Below, piece after piece: positions 9,345-16,792 of a stretch of 64,000 nucleotides of DNA. The stretch's first letter is position 1, and each line of letters starts with the position of its first letter. Where the stretch lies: assembly GCF_042263505.1 (NCBI RefSeq), contig NZ_JBHKFI010000001.1:530874-594873 (forward strand), in the 5' to 3' direction. The DNA comes from Bacillus_BE sp042263505. Its GTDB lineage: Bacteria > Bacillota > Bacilli > Bacillales > Cytobacillaceae. A program made the translations under genes and the position numbers. The notes beneath the pieces are model-generated. The model searched no databases and was not told the origin of the DNA. It was given only the letters and a program-made list of their open reading frames with translations.

Positions 9345-9956
9345 TTAATAAAATGGAAAAATGACAAATAGGAAAAGGTCAAATACTAAATGTGAAACAA
9401 TAACGAGCGGAATGCTTTTTTTCCATCGATAAAGGATTGCCCATATAAATCCTGAAATAAGAGCAGCTAGTGGCAGGATTATACTTCCAGAATAAAATTG
9501 GACAGACGTATATAAAAGCGTGGAAAGAATGATGGCTGTCCAATCATGAAAATACTTTGATAGTCTTTTTTGGACAAATCCTCTCCAAAAGATTTCTTCT
9601 CCAGGAATAATGACTAATATGAGCACAATGTAGTGCCAAGCCATAGTTGGCGAAAAATGATGATAAAGAGATTTTATTTGTGATTGCAACGGAATATCCA
9701 TCGCATGGATAAGTGTATTACCCAACCAGAAAACAAAAAATAGGATGATACCGGAAAGGCCGCCAATTATGATGACTTGATACATAGGTGCCTTTTTATC
9801 TATTTCATCTCTAAAAGTCGAATAACTGATTAAAAAAAGCATAGAAGCGGTGAAAATGTACCAAAAAACAACGGTTGTATGAAATGTCAACAAAATTAAT
9901 AGATGAGCAATCAATAAACCAAGTAGTAAACGCAAATCAGTTGCACATTTCTTCAT
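9345..9956 (-). CDS. CPBP-family intramembrane glutamic endopeptidase
   Basis: A 203-residue membrane protein with about six to seven transmembrane helices and the CPBP (CAAX protease/bacteriocin-processing, Abi) signature: the paired glutamates in GEEIFWRGFVQKRL (EExxxR) and the later SHLVFDLF (HxxxD). Family members cleave peptides in the membrane or protect against bacteriocins; the substrate here is unknown. The ATG at 9956 is preceded by AAAGGAG eight bases upstream, whereas an earlier in-frame start lacks one. It is convergent with ykvI, with only seven bases between the stops and no obvious terminator hairpin. Confidence 0.8.
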   Translation of the reverse strand: MKKCATDLRLLLGLLIAHLLILLTFHTTVVFWYIFTASMLFLISYSTFRDEIDKKAPMYQVIIIGGLSGIILFFVFWLGNTLIHAMDIPLQSQIKSLYHHFSPTMAWHYIVLILVIIPGEEIFWRGFVQKRLSKYFHDWTAIILSTLLYTSVQFYSGSIILPLAALISGFIWAILYRWKKSIPLVIVSHLVFDLFLFVIFPFY

Positions 9957-10256
9957 TAGGAAAACTCCTTTCAAACAATCAACATCTATTGTAGCAAAAA
10001 GTATGGAAATGCAAAATAAGACTTTTAAATCGTTCAATGAATGTTCTTAAAAAAAGGAGTGAAATGGATTATTAAGTAGAGTAACCAATATTCCGACTTC
10101 ATACCATCGGACAAACGGAAAATGAAAAGAGGAAATCCCGTCATAAAAAAGTAAATTTCAGCAAATCCTATTCGGTGCCCAGTGATTTTTTGCGTGAGTC
10201 ATGAAAAGAACTGGTTGTGTTTTCAAAATTATAAAGGAAAGATGAGGGCTAAAAAT

Positions 10257-10382
10257 ATGACAAAATCTCAAAGGGAACAGGAAAGGGAATGGACGGTAAG
10301 AAAGCAGGATCAACGCCCACACGGAGAGGTAAAATCTTTAAAGGAACTAACCAAAGAAACAGAAGCTAGTCCAAATAAATAA
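10257..10382 (+). CDS. Small charged protein of unknown function
   Basis: A 41-residue hydrophilic peptide beginning MTKSQREQEREWTVRKQ and ending in TEASPNK. It has no cysteines, no membrane segment and no family I recognise. The ATG at 10257 follows ATGAGGG nine bases upstream; an ATG 15 bases earlier has a ribosome site too close to use. It sits alone ahead of a large hairpin that separates it from ykvS. Small charged proteins of this kind are common in spore formers, but no spore-specific signature is seen. Confidence 0.45.
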   Translation: MTKSQREQEREWTVRKQDQRPHGEVKSLKELTKETEASPNK

Positions 10383-10389
10383 TGATGAA

Positions 10390-10480
10390 TTGGGGTCTTC
10401 TACTGTAAGTCGTATTCATTAGTAAGGATTAAAGCCTAGTATAGAAGTAATCTTCAGGTTTCCAGTAAGAAGACCCCCAA
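10390..10480. repeat. Large inverted repeat between convergent genes
   Basis: TTGGGGTCTTCTACTG (10390-10405) pairs with CAGTAAGAAGACCCCCAA (10463-10480) with one bulge, enclosing about 57 bases. It probably acts as a bidirectional termination or mRNA-end structure, although neither strand has a strong U-run. Confidence 0.5.
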
Positions 10481-10483
10481 AAT

Positions 10484-10675
10484 TCATGATTGGGCCGCTT
10501 CCCTTATAACTACATAGTTTTTATGGTTAACAACAGTTCTTTGATCCAATTCTAAATCACGATAATTTTCCATATACGTTAAGTCAACTATTACAGAATT
10601 TTCATTTACTTTTTCAACGACTCCTTTAAGTCCATCTCTAAATTCGATAATATCTCCAACTCCGGCTTTCTTCAA
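10484..10675 (-). CDS. ykvS: YkvS family protein (DUF2187)
   Basis: A 63-residue protein with a KOW/SH3-like beta-barrel pattern: VGDIIEFRDGLKGVVEKVNENSVIVDLTYMENY, then TVVNHKNYVV. This is the DUF2187/YkvS family as I remember it from B. subtilis, where it precedes ykvT as it does here. The start codon is TTG at 10675, with AAAGGAGAGA ten bases upstream. No catalytic residues are apparent. The fold suggests nucleic-acid or protein binding, but function is unknown. Confidence 0.8.
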   Translation of the reverse strand: MKKAGVGDIIEFRDGLKGVVEKVNENSVIVDLTYMENYRDLELDQRTVVNHKNYVVIREAAQS

Positions 10676-10941
10676 ATGTCTCTCTCTCCTTTTCCTTCCA
10701 ATTTTAAACTTTAATAATTTCAGTTTGACTACTTTCCCTTCATTTGTAAAGCAATTTGTGTATGAAATTTCTTGACTATTCCCTAAATAAGACAGGATGA
10801 TAGAGTAGATACGAAAACTTACATTATATTATGATTTTGGGAGGCAAAATATTGTGGGTTGGAAAGGACTTTTTGTATGGAATAAATAGCTTCTCCATTA
10901 ATCACAATATCATTTTTAGGCTAGAAAGGATGGGTTTTTAG

Positions 10942-11136
10942 ATGAATCAAGAATTGGTGAATGAGGTGTTAGAAAAGCTCAAAAACGGAGAACTTTCTGA
11001 GCATTATGTTAAAAAAGAGGATTTCCTCTCATTCAGAGAAGTTTTAGTCAAACGTCCAGATTTCAAACATTTTCGCGGAATTGCAGGACACGGAGGGAAT
11101 ATTGTGTATCAATATTTACAGGAACCGAGAAGTTAA
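10942..11136 (+). CDS. Conserved small hypothetical protein
   Basis: A 64-residue soluble protein with an N-terminal amphipathic helix (ELVNEVLEKLKNGELSEHYV) and a conserved-looking C-terminal block FKHFRGIAGHGGNIVYQYL. I do not recognise a named family. The ATG follows GAAAGGATG in good position. It is divergent from ykvS. An imperfect hairpin (TGTGACA ... TGTCACA, about 11144-11187) follows the gene and may end its transcript. Confidence 0.55.
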   Translation: MNQELVNEVLEKLKNGELSEHYVKKEDFLSFREVLVKRPDFKHFRGIAGHGGNIVYQYLQEPRS

Positions 11137-11386
11137 GGGATGTGACAAGAGCCGGATTATGTAACAGTTTTGATATGTTCTGTCACAATCGGGCCGATAT
11201 TTACCAGTATTAGAAATACCTGTGTGTTTCTTCCTATATGGTTATTATTTCAAAAAGTCCTCCAAATCATTGCACAATAGGCGATTAGCTACTCTATATA
11301 GCGTTATCCATTTTTTGGTAGGTGCTTAAAAGTGTTACACTTGTTAGCCTAGTAGTAGAGAAACAGAGACTACTAGGAGGGATTAC

Positions 11387-11986
11387 ATGAATAAATTAAA
11401 AAAATTTGTAATTGCAGCTGGATTAATTATTTCGATGTCAGTTATTTCATTTAATCATAAAACAGAAGCAGCAACTACTCATAAAATTCAAAATGGCGAT
11501 ACCTATTGGAAAATCGCAACGCAGTATGCTGTTCCAATCATAGATTTAATGAAGATTAATAACGCAACAACCACGACTCTATATGCAGGGAAAAACATAG
11601 TGATTCCTAATTCTAAGATTTCAGCAGCCGACAAGGATTTGATGGCTCGACTAGTCCGTGCAGAAGCAGTGGGTGAGCCATATGCAGGAAAAGTAGCAGT
11701 AGCAACGGTTATTTTGAATAGAGTAAAGCATAAAGATTTTCCATCAACGATACGTAGTGTTATTTATCAAGTTGATTCAGGACATTATGCCTTTACTCCT
11801 GTTCAAAATGGTTCAATAAACAAGCCAGCCGATGCTGCTTCTAAAAAAGCAGTCAATGAGGCTATTGCCTTTAGTGGAAACGGCAATGGATCATTATATT
11901 TCTATAATCCTAAAACAGCCAAAAGTAGTTGGATTCAATCCCGTGAAGTTACAGTAACTATTGGAAATCATCGATTTGCAAAATAG
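11387..11986 (+). CDS. ykvT: LysM cell-wall hydrolase, YkvT/SleB-like
   Basis: A 199-residue secreted protein. A signal peptide (about residues 1-29, ending in the TEAA region) is followed by one LysM domain (HKIQNGDTYWKIATQY...LYAGKNIVIP, about 31-76) that binds peptidoglycan. A Hydrolase_2 (SleB/CwlJ-type) domain begins at ADKDLMARLVRAEAVGEPYAG with the catalytic glutamate of the RAEA motif. The domain family digests spore cortex or vegetative wall; YkvT is the B. subtilis counterpart next to ykvS. AGGAGGG precedes the ATG by five bases and a strong terminator follows. The exact stage of expression is not readable. Confidence 0.85.
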   Translation: MNKLKKFVIAAGLIISMSVISFNHKTEAATTHKIQNGDTYWKIATQYAVPIIDLMKINNATTTTLYAGKNIVIPNSKISAADKDLMARLVRAEAVGEPYAGKVAVATVILNRVKHKDFPSTIRSVIYQVDSGHYAFTPVQNGSINKPADAASKKAVNEAIAFSGNGNGSLYFYNPKTAKSSWIQSREVTVTIGNHRFAK

Positions 11987-11990
11987 AAAT

Positions 11991-12028
11991 AAAAAGGACA
12001 TCAATCAACATGATTGATGTCCTTTTTA
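11991..12028 (+). terminator. Intrinsic terminator of ykvT
   Basis: AAAAAGGACATCAATCA and TGATTGATGTCCTTTTT form a perfect stem with a 3-4 base loop and T-run, directly after the stop codon. Confidence 0.9.
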
Positions 12029-12048
12029 TTTCTAAGCTATTGTTTTAT

Positions 12049-12369
12049 CCCACTCTTAACGGACATTTTGACTCCCACTTCAAGATTCTGAGAATACGAA
12101 GAAGATAAGTGGGAGATCAACTGTCCGTAAAGGTCCGACGAGGGATTAAGGTCCTACTCAGGCGAAGCCACAGGATGTGGCGTCCCTTGAGCGTGATAAG
12201 TGAAATAAGATTTTTCTTTGGTCAGCCCTTAGAAAAATCAATCAGGCTTTGCGTGACTAACCATCAGTGGGGGATGAATGGCAGACTAAAAGCGCGACGT
12301 CAACACATAAGTCTGCACACTTCACGTCCTGTGCGTCGAAAACCCCCACTGATGGAAGTTTCACTTTAT
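12049..12369 (+). mobile_element. TTTAT-flanked structured repeat, copy 1 (IS200/IS605-like non-autonomous element)
   Basis: A 321-bp copy of a four-member family. It is preceded by TTTAT (12044-12048) and ends in TTTAT (12365-12369). The left part folds as nested arms: ACGGACA 12059-12065 with TGTCCGT 12122-12128, and CTCCCACTT 12072-12080 with AAGTGGGAG 12107-12115. The right end has a perfect 13-bp stem, CCATCAGTGGGGG (12261-12273) with its complement (12343-12355), ending 14 bases before the border. No credible ORF is present. This copy lacks four bases of the GGGCTTCAGCCC loop seen in the others. Its last bases supply the final Lys codon and stop of the convergent PilZ gene. The class assignment is inference. 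Confidence 0.75.
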
Positions 12370-12738
12370 ATCTTGAATGCTTTTTCGGGAAAACTCTTTT
12401 AGTTCTTCTACAATTTCTTTTTTTGTCTCCTGGTCCTCTATGCCTTTAATACCATAGATAAACGAATGCACAATTCCTTTCTTCCAGATGGGAGTACCAA
12501 GAATATGAATGATCTTATCATTTAGAATAAAAGAAATTTCAAGTAGTAATTTTTTTTGATCTATAGGCAGGTCGAGGTTTGAAGAAAATTTAAGACCATT
12601 TGGACTGAGATCTAAAATGTTAGCTGTGGCTATTTTTGAATCTTCCATACTGCTGCCATCCATACTTACAATCTTGAATTGCCCCGGGACAGGTTTTTTA
12701 AATTGGAATCGGAAAGCTTCATCTCTTCGATAAATCAT
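12361..12738 (-). CDS. PilZ-domain protein
   Basis: A 125-residue single PilZ-type domain, the c-di-GMP receptor fold: an N-terminal arginine cluster (YRRDEAFRF) followed by the DLSPNGLKF loop matching the D/NxSxxG motif, then alternating beta strands and a C-terminal helix. The arginines are spaced RRxxxxR rather than the usual RxxxR, so ligand binding is plausible but unproven. The ATG at 12738 follows AAGGTGA five bases upstream. The 3' end is altered by the repeat insertion: the terminal Lys and TGA stop come from the element border, and without it the reading would be ...DIKQ and TAG. Confidence 0.75.
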   Translation of the reverse strand: MIYRRDEAFRFQFKKPVPGQFKIVSMDGSSMEDSKIATANILDLSPNGLKFSSNLDLPIDQKKLLLEISFILNDKIIHILGTPIWKKGIVHSFIYGIKGIEDQETKKEIVEELKEFSRKSIQDIK

Positions 12739-12979
12739 TAGGATCACCTTATTATTTTGATGAATGAAAATCCATCTTTATATTCATATGTATTTTTAAA
12801 AAATCATAGCTTTTTCATGAAGCTTTATCAAGTAGGAAATTACAAAAAATATCCAATTTAACAAAAAAACTAGAAACAGGTGCTAATTTCTGTAAAAATA
12901 ATAACTGTAGCGGTCCGAAAATTATGACTATTTATGAAAAAATTTCTACATATTGTATATATGTACAAAGTATGTAAAA

Positions 12980-12993
12980 TGTAAGCGATTAAT
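12980..12993. promoter_or_regulatory. cre-like site upstream of ptsH
   Basis: TGTAAGCGATTAAT matches the core of the CcpA consensus TGWAANCGNTNWCA except at the last two positions. It lies about 265 bases before ptsH in an otherwise featureless A+T-rich 500-base region. CcpA control is a weak inference. Confidence 0.25.
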
Positions 12994-13258
12994 AAAAAAA
13001 TCCATAAAAATTTCATTGCTCAAATGGCATTGGAATGCTATTCTTTTTTAGAGATGTTAGTTGTCTGATGACTTGAGTATGGATTGAATAAAATGACTAG
13101 TTTTACATACATGATTCAATCAGTGATGGGAAAAATAACAAAGTAAGGCTAGAAATAGTTATTGTAGAATATTTACTGCTCATTAACGTATTATAAGTTA
13201 TTAGACAGGCATTGATACATTTTAAATTTTTTTGGAAAATGAAAGGAGAAAAAATAAT

Positions 13259-13525
13259 ATGGTTGAAAAACAATTTAAAGTTATTGCTGAAACAGGAATT
13301 CATGCACGTCCTGCCACAATCCTTGTACAAGCTGCAAGTAAATTTAACTCAGATATTAATCTTGAATATAAAGGTAAAAAAGTTAATTTAAAATCTATTA
13401 TGGGTGTTATGTCTCTTGGTGTAGGTAAAGATGCTGATATTACTATTTCTGCTAACGGAAGCGATGAAGCAAATGCACTTAAAGGTTTAGAAGATACATT
13501 GAAAAAAGAAGGTCTTGCAGAATAA
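13259..13525 (+). CDS. ptsH: Phosphocarrier protein HPr
   Basis: An 88-residue HPr, the small phosphocarrier between Enzyme I and sugar-specific EII proteins. His15 in GIHARPAT is the site phosphorylated by Enzyme I, and Ser46 in LKSIMGVMSLG is the HPr kinase/phosphorylase site that turns HPr into the CcpA corepressor. The sequence is close to B. subtilis HPr over its whole length. GAAAGGAGAAAAAATAAT precedes the ATG at 13259; a start nine codons earlier would include the ribosome site. Its stop overlaps the ptsI start by one base (TAATG), so the two are translationally coupled. Confidence 0.98.
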   Translation: MVEKQFKVIAETGIHARPATILVQAASKFNSDINLEYKGKKVNLKSIMGVMSLGVGKDADITISANGSDEANALKGLEDTLKKEGLAE

Positions 13526-15240
13526 TGAGCTTTTTGAATGGTATTGCTGCTTCTAGTGGAATTGCAATTGCAAAAGCTTATCGTTTAGTTGAACCAGATC
13601 TTTCTTTTGAGAAAAAAACGATTGATAATATTTCTGAAGAAGTTGAACGTTTCCAAGCTGCATTGAATCAATCAAAATCAGAATTAGAAGTTATCAAAGA
13701 AAAAGCATTAGTGGACCTTGGAGCAGATAAGGCTGCCATTTTTGAAGCACATTTACTTGTTTTAAGCGATCCCGAATTAACTACACCGATAGAAGACAAA
13801 ATTAAATCTGAGCAAGTGAATGCAGAATTTGCTCTGAAAGAAACAGCAGATATGTTTGTTTCGATGTTTGAGTCTATGGATAATGAATATATGAAAGAGC
13901 GCGCAGCGGATATCCGTGATGTTACAAAACGCGTTTTATCTCATTTACTTGGTATTGAGATTGTGAATCCAAGTATGATTTCTGAAGAAACAATCATCGT
14001 TGCTGGTGATTTAACTCCTTCAGATACAGCTCAATTAAATCGTCAATTTGTAAAAGGGTTTACAACTGATATCGGAGGAAGAACTTCTCATTCAGCAATC
14101 ATGGCCCGTTCATTAGAAATTCCTGCTGTTGTTGGTACAAAGATGGCAACAAAAGAGATTAATAATGGAGACATAGTCATTGTGGATGGATTAAAGGGTG
14201 AGGTTCATATTAATCCAACTCCTGAAGTCATCGAACAATATAAAAATGAACAAGCTGCATTCGAAGCACAAAAAGCGGAATGGGCGAAGCTTGTTAATGA
14301 AAAAACCGTTTCTGCAGATGGACATCATGTAGAACTGGCAGCAAATATTGGAACACCAAATGATCTACCAGGTGTGATTAATAATGGCGGTGAAGCGATA
14401 GGCTTATATAGAACAGAGTTCTTATATATGGGAAGAGATCAGCTTCCAACGGAAGATGAGCAATTTGAATCCTATAAGGCTGTTCTTGAAGGAATGAAGG
14501 GAAAACCTGTTGTCGTTCGTACACTAGATATTGGCGGGGACAAGGAACTTCCATATTTAGACCTTCCAAAGGAAATGAATCCTTTCTTAGGCTTCCGTGC
14601 AATCCGTTTATGCTTAGAGCAACAAGATATTTTCAGAACACAATTAAGAGCTTTATTAAGAGCCAGCACATACGGTAATTTAAGAATTATGTTCCCTATG
14701 ATTGCGACAATTGATGAATTCCGTTCTGCAAAGGCTATTCTTGAAGAAGAGAAAGCAAAGCTGCTTCAAGAGGGTACTCAAGTGTCAGAGGATATTCAAG
14801 TGGGAATTATGGTGGAGATTCCTTCCACTGCCGTTATCGCAGACCTGTTTGCTAAAGAGGTTGATTTCTTTAGTATTGGAACGAATGATTTAATTCAATA
14901 TACAATGGCTGCTGACCGTATGAATGAACGAGTTTCGTATTTATATCAACCATATAATCCGTCCATTTTAAGACTTGTGAAAATGGTTATTGATGCCGCT
15001 CATAAAGAAGGAAAATGGGCCGGAATGTGTGGAGAAATGGCAGGGGATGAAACCGCTATTCCTGTACTCTTAGGGTTAGGATTAGATGAATTCTCCATGA
15101 GTGCAACTTCTATTTTAAAAGCCCGTTCTATAATTCGTGGACTTTCAAAAGCTGATATGGAACAATTAGCTGAAAAAGCAATCACCATGAGTACAATGAG
15201 CGAGGTAGTAGAAGCTGTCCAAGCTGCAGTTAACAAATAA
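13525..15240 (+). CDS. ptsI: PTS Enzyme I (phosphoenolpyruvate-protein phosphotransferase)
   Basis: A 571-residue Enzyme I that transfers phosphate from PEP to HPr His15. The N-terminal helical HPr-binding domain is followed by the phospho-histidine His189 in GGRTSHSAIMARSLEIP. The C-terminal PEP-binding barrel contains GLYRTEFLYM, the invariant FFSIGTNDLIQYT and the active-site cysteine of GMCGEMAGD. The length equals the B. subtilis protein (570). It is cotranscribed with ptsH through the TAATG overlap, and a terminator follows 64 bases downstream. Unlike in B. subtilis, ptsG and glcT are not adjacent. Confidence 0.98.
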   Translation: MSFLNGIAASSGIAIAKAYRLVEPDLSFEKKTIDNISEEVERFQAALNQSKSELEVIKEKALVDLGADKAAIFEAHLLVLSDPELTTPIEDKIKSEQVNAEFALKETADMFVSMFESMDNEYMKERAADIRDVTKRVLSHLLGIEIVNPSMISEETIIVAGDLTPSDTAQLNRQFVKGFTTDIGGRTSHSAIMARSLEIPAVVGTKMATKEINNGDIVIVDGLKGEVHINPTPEVIEQYKNEQAAFEAQKAEWAKLVNEKTVSADGHHVELAANIGTPNDLPGVINNGGEAIGLYRTEFLYMGRDQLPTEDEQFESYKAVLEGMKGKPVVVRTLDIGGDKELPYLDLPKEMNPFLGFRAIRLCLEQQDIFRTQLRALLRASTYGNLRIMFPMIATIDEFRSAKAILEEEKAKLLQEGTQVSEDIQVGIMVEIPSTAVIADLFAKEVDFFSIGTNDLIQYTMAADRMNERVSYLYQPYNPSILRLVKMVIDAAHKEGKWAGMCGEMAGDETAIPVLLGLGLDEFSMSATSILKARSIIRGLSKADMEQLAEKAITMSTMSEVVEAVQAAVNK

Positions 15241-15303
15241 TAGATAAATAATCCGAATTAGTGCTATGAGAAGAAGGTTTTTCATAGTGCCTAAATTCTT
15301 ATG

Positions 15304-15332
15304 GGATGTCTCAAATTGAGGCATCTTTTTTT
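15304..15332 (+). terminator. Terminator of ptsHI
   Basis: GGATGTCTC and GAGGCATC form a stem (with one G-U pair) followed by eight T. Confidence 0.8.
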
Positions 15333-15413
15333 GTGTGTAAATTCTGAATGCTTTTGTGTTATGCCAAATTTTAGTATAATATTCATATCTTTTATTTTAG
15401 AGGAGGATCAATA

Positions 15414-16196
15414 ATGGATTTTCAGTTAACTGGGAAAACTGTGTTAATCGCTGCTTCTAGCCAGGGACTTGGGAAAGCAATTGCAGAGGAGCTCCTAAAA
15501 GAAGGAGCTAATGTCATGATTTCCGGTCGAGATGAGGAAAAGCTACAGCGAGTAAAGAAGGAATTATCGATTTATGCTGGTCAAATTTTATATACGAAAA
15601 CGGATTTAACCAAGAAAACAGATCTATCACATTTAGTATCTGAGACGGTAGCTGCTTTTGGTACGATTGATGTACTTGTCAATAATGCTGGTGGACCACC
15701 TGCAGGCTCTTTTGATGAGATCACAGAGGATGAGTGGCAAAAGGCATTTGAATTAAATCTACTTTCCTATATCCGGTTGATTAAAGAATCTCTTCCTTAT
15801 TTGCGAAAACAAGGAGGGAAAATTATTAATATAGCATCATCTTCGATTAAAGAGCCAATTCCTGGCTTAATTCTGTCAAATACATTTAGAACAGGCATTA
15901 TTGGATTAAGCAAAACCCTAGCTGTCGAATTAGCCTCTGATGGAATCTTAATCAATACTGTTGCACCTGGAAGAATTGCAACAGACCGAGTTAAGCATTT
16001 GGATGAAGTAAATGCAAAAGCAATAGGGACTACGCGGGAAGCAGTGGAGGAGCAAGTCAAACAGTCTATTCCTTTAAAGAGGTATGGAACTCCTGAGGAA
16101 TTTGCAAAGGTTGTGGTTTTCTTAGCATCGCAAGCGAATTCTTATATGACTGGAAGTGCATTTTTAGTAGACGGAGGGATGGTCAAATCTATTTAG
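15414..16196 (+). CDS. SDR-family oxidoreductase with an atypical active site
   Basis: A 260-residue short-chain dehydrogenase/reductase-like Rossmann protein. The nucleotide-binding loop is AASSQGLGKA (residues 14-22, a variant of TGxxxGIG), NNAG lies at 90-93, and serines stand at 142-144. The usual catalytic YxxxK is missing: the region reads GLILSNTFRTGIIGLSK, with Asn/Thr where Tyr is expected and no Lys four residues later. Family relatives with the same NTFR block exist to my recollection, so this is a subfamily trait rather than decay. Its reaction is unknown. AGGAGG precedes the ATG, and a lipoprotein gene follows. Confidence 0.8.
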   Translation: MDFQLTGKTVLIAASSQGLGKAIAEELLKEGANVMISGRDEEKLQRVKKELSIYAGQILYTKTDLTKKTDLSHLVSETVAAFGTIDVLVNNAGGPPAGSFDEITEDEWQKAFELNLLSYIRLIKESLPYLRKQGGKIINIASSSIKEPIPGLILSNTFRTGIIGLSKTLAVELASDGILINTVAPGRIATDRVKHLDEVNAKAIGTTREAVEEQVKQSIPLKRYGTPEEFAKVVVFLASQANSYMTGSAFLVDGGMVKSI

Positions 16197-16258
16197 TCCA
16201 GAATGGAGTTTAATGGAAATAAAAAAAGGATATGGTAACAGTGAAAGGAGAAATAATA

Positions 16259-16717
16259 ATGAAAAATTTTCTCAAGATTACTTTTTCTGTTGCTATGATC
16301 TTTTTACTCTTTGGATGCTCAAAGCAGCAAAGTGAGACATTTATTAATCACTATTCAGAGGTCATCTTAACCCAAAATAATGAATTGCAGTTTCGGTTTT
16401 TATTAAATGAAGAGGGATTTGAAAAGAATTTGATGTACAAGCTAAGGATTATGATACATAATCAAAAATTAGCGTCGGCAATAGGGAGAAATGAAGTTAT
16501 CTATGGTGAAAGATCTGTATTTAATGGTGAGTACCTTGAAGTCAATAAGAATAAAGGCAATTTAATCATAATGGAACCCATTCCATTGAAAAAAGATTTA
16601 CATACGTTCGAATTAGAGAAATTAATCGTGAATGATCATGCAATTACAGTTGAGATTTACAATGATGATCAAATTTTAGCAAAAGCACCGTTGACTAATT
16701 TTTTCTCTAGATTATAA
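16259..16717 (+). CDS. Putative lipoprotein
   Basis: A 152-residue exported protein. The N-terminus MKNFLKITFSVAMIFLLFGC is a lipoprotein signal with the lipobox LLFGC (cleavage before Cys20). The mature part is a beta-rich domain with no motif I recognise. GAAAGGAGAAATAATA precedes the ATG at 16259, so this start is preferred to one nine codons upstream. It follows the SDR gene by 62 bases and may be cotranscribed. Function unknown. Confidence 0.65.
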   Translation: MKNFLKITFSVAMIFLLFGCSKQQSETFINHYSEVILTQNNELQFRFLLNEEGFEKNLMYKLRIMIHNQKLASAIGRNEVIYGERSVFNGEYLEVNKNKGNLIIMEPIPLKKDLHTFELEKLIVNDHAITVEIYNDDQILAKAPLTNFFSRL

Positions 16718-16792
16718 ATTGCTTTTTGGTAATGGTTTGCTAGAGTTTATCATCAAAAAAATAGATAGTTACAGAATAGAGGAGATCTGGAA

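Noticed and set aside
10059..10070. ATG GAT TAT TAA behind a perfect AAAGGAGTGAA
   Set aside because: A three-codon frame; possibly a chance match in an A-rich spacer, with no downstream gene close enough for a leader role.
12109..12402. Reading frames inside the repeat copies (about 60-114 codons at 12109, 12267, 28717, 38294 and 51146)
   Set aside because: They are shared only because the DNA repeat is shared, run out of the element into unrelated flanks, lack ribosome sites, and are broken by indels between copies. The conserved feature is the secondary structure.
12927..12993. Possible glcT-type antiterminator region or strong promoter before ptsH
   Set aside because: No RAT-like inverted repeat overlapping a terminator was found, and no convincing -35/-10 pair; only a partial cre match is reported.
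13232..13258. N-terminal extension of HPr by nine codons
   Set aside because: It would place the ribosome site GAAAGGAG inside the coding region and shift His15 and Ser46 from their invariant positions.
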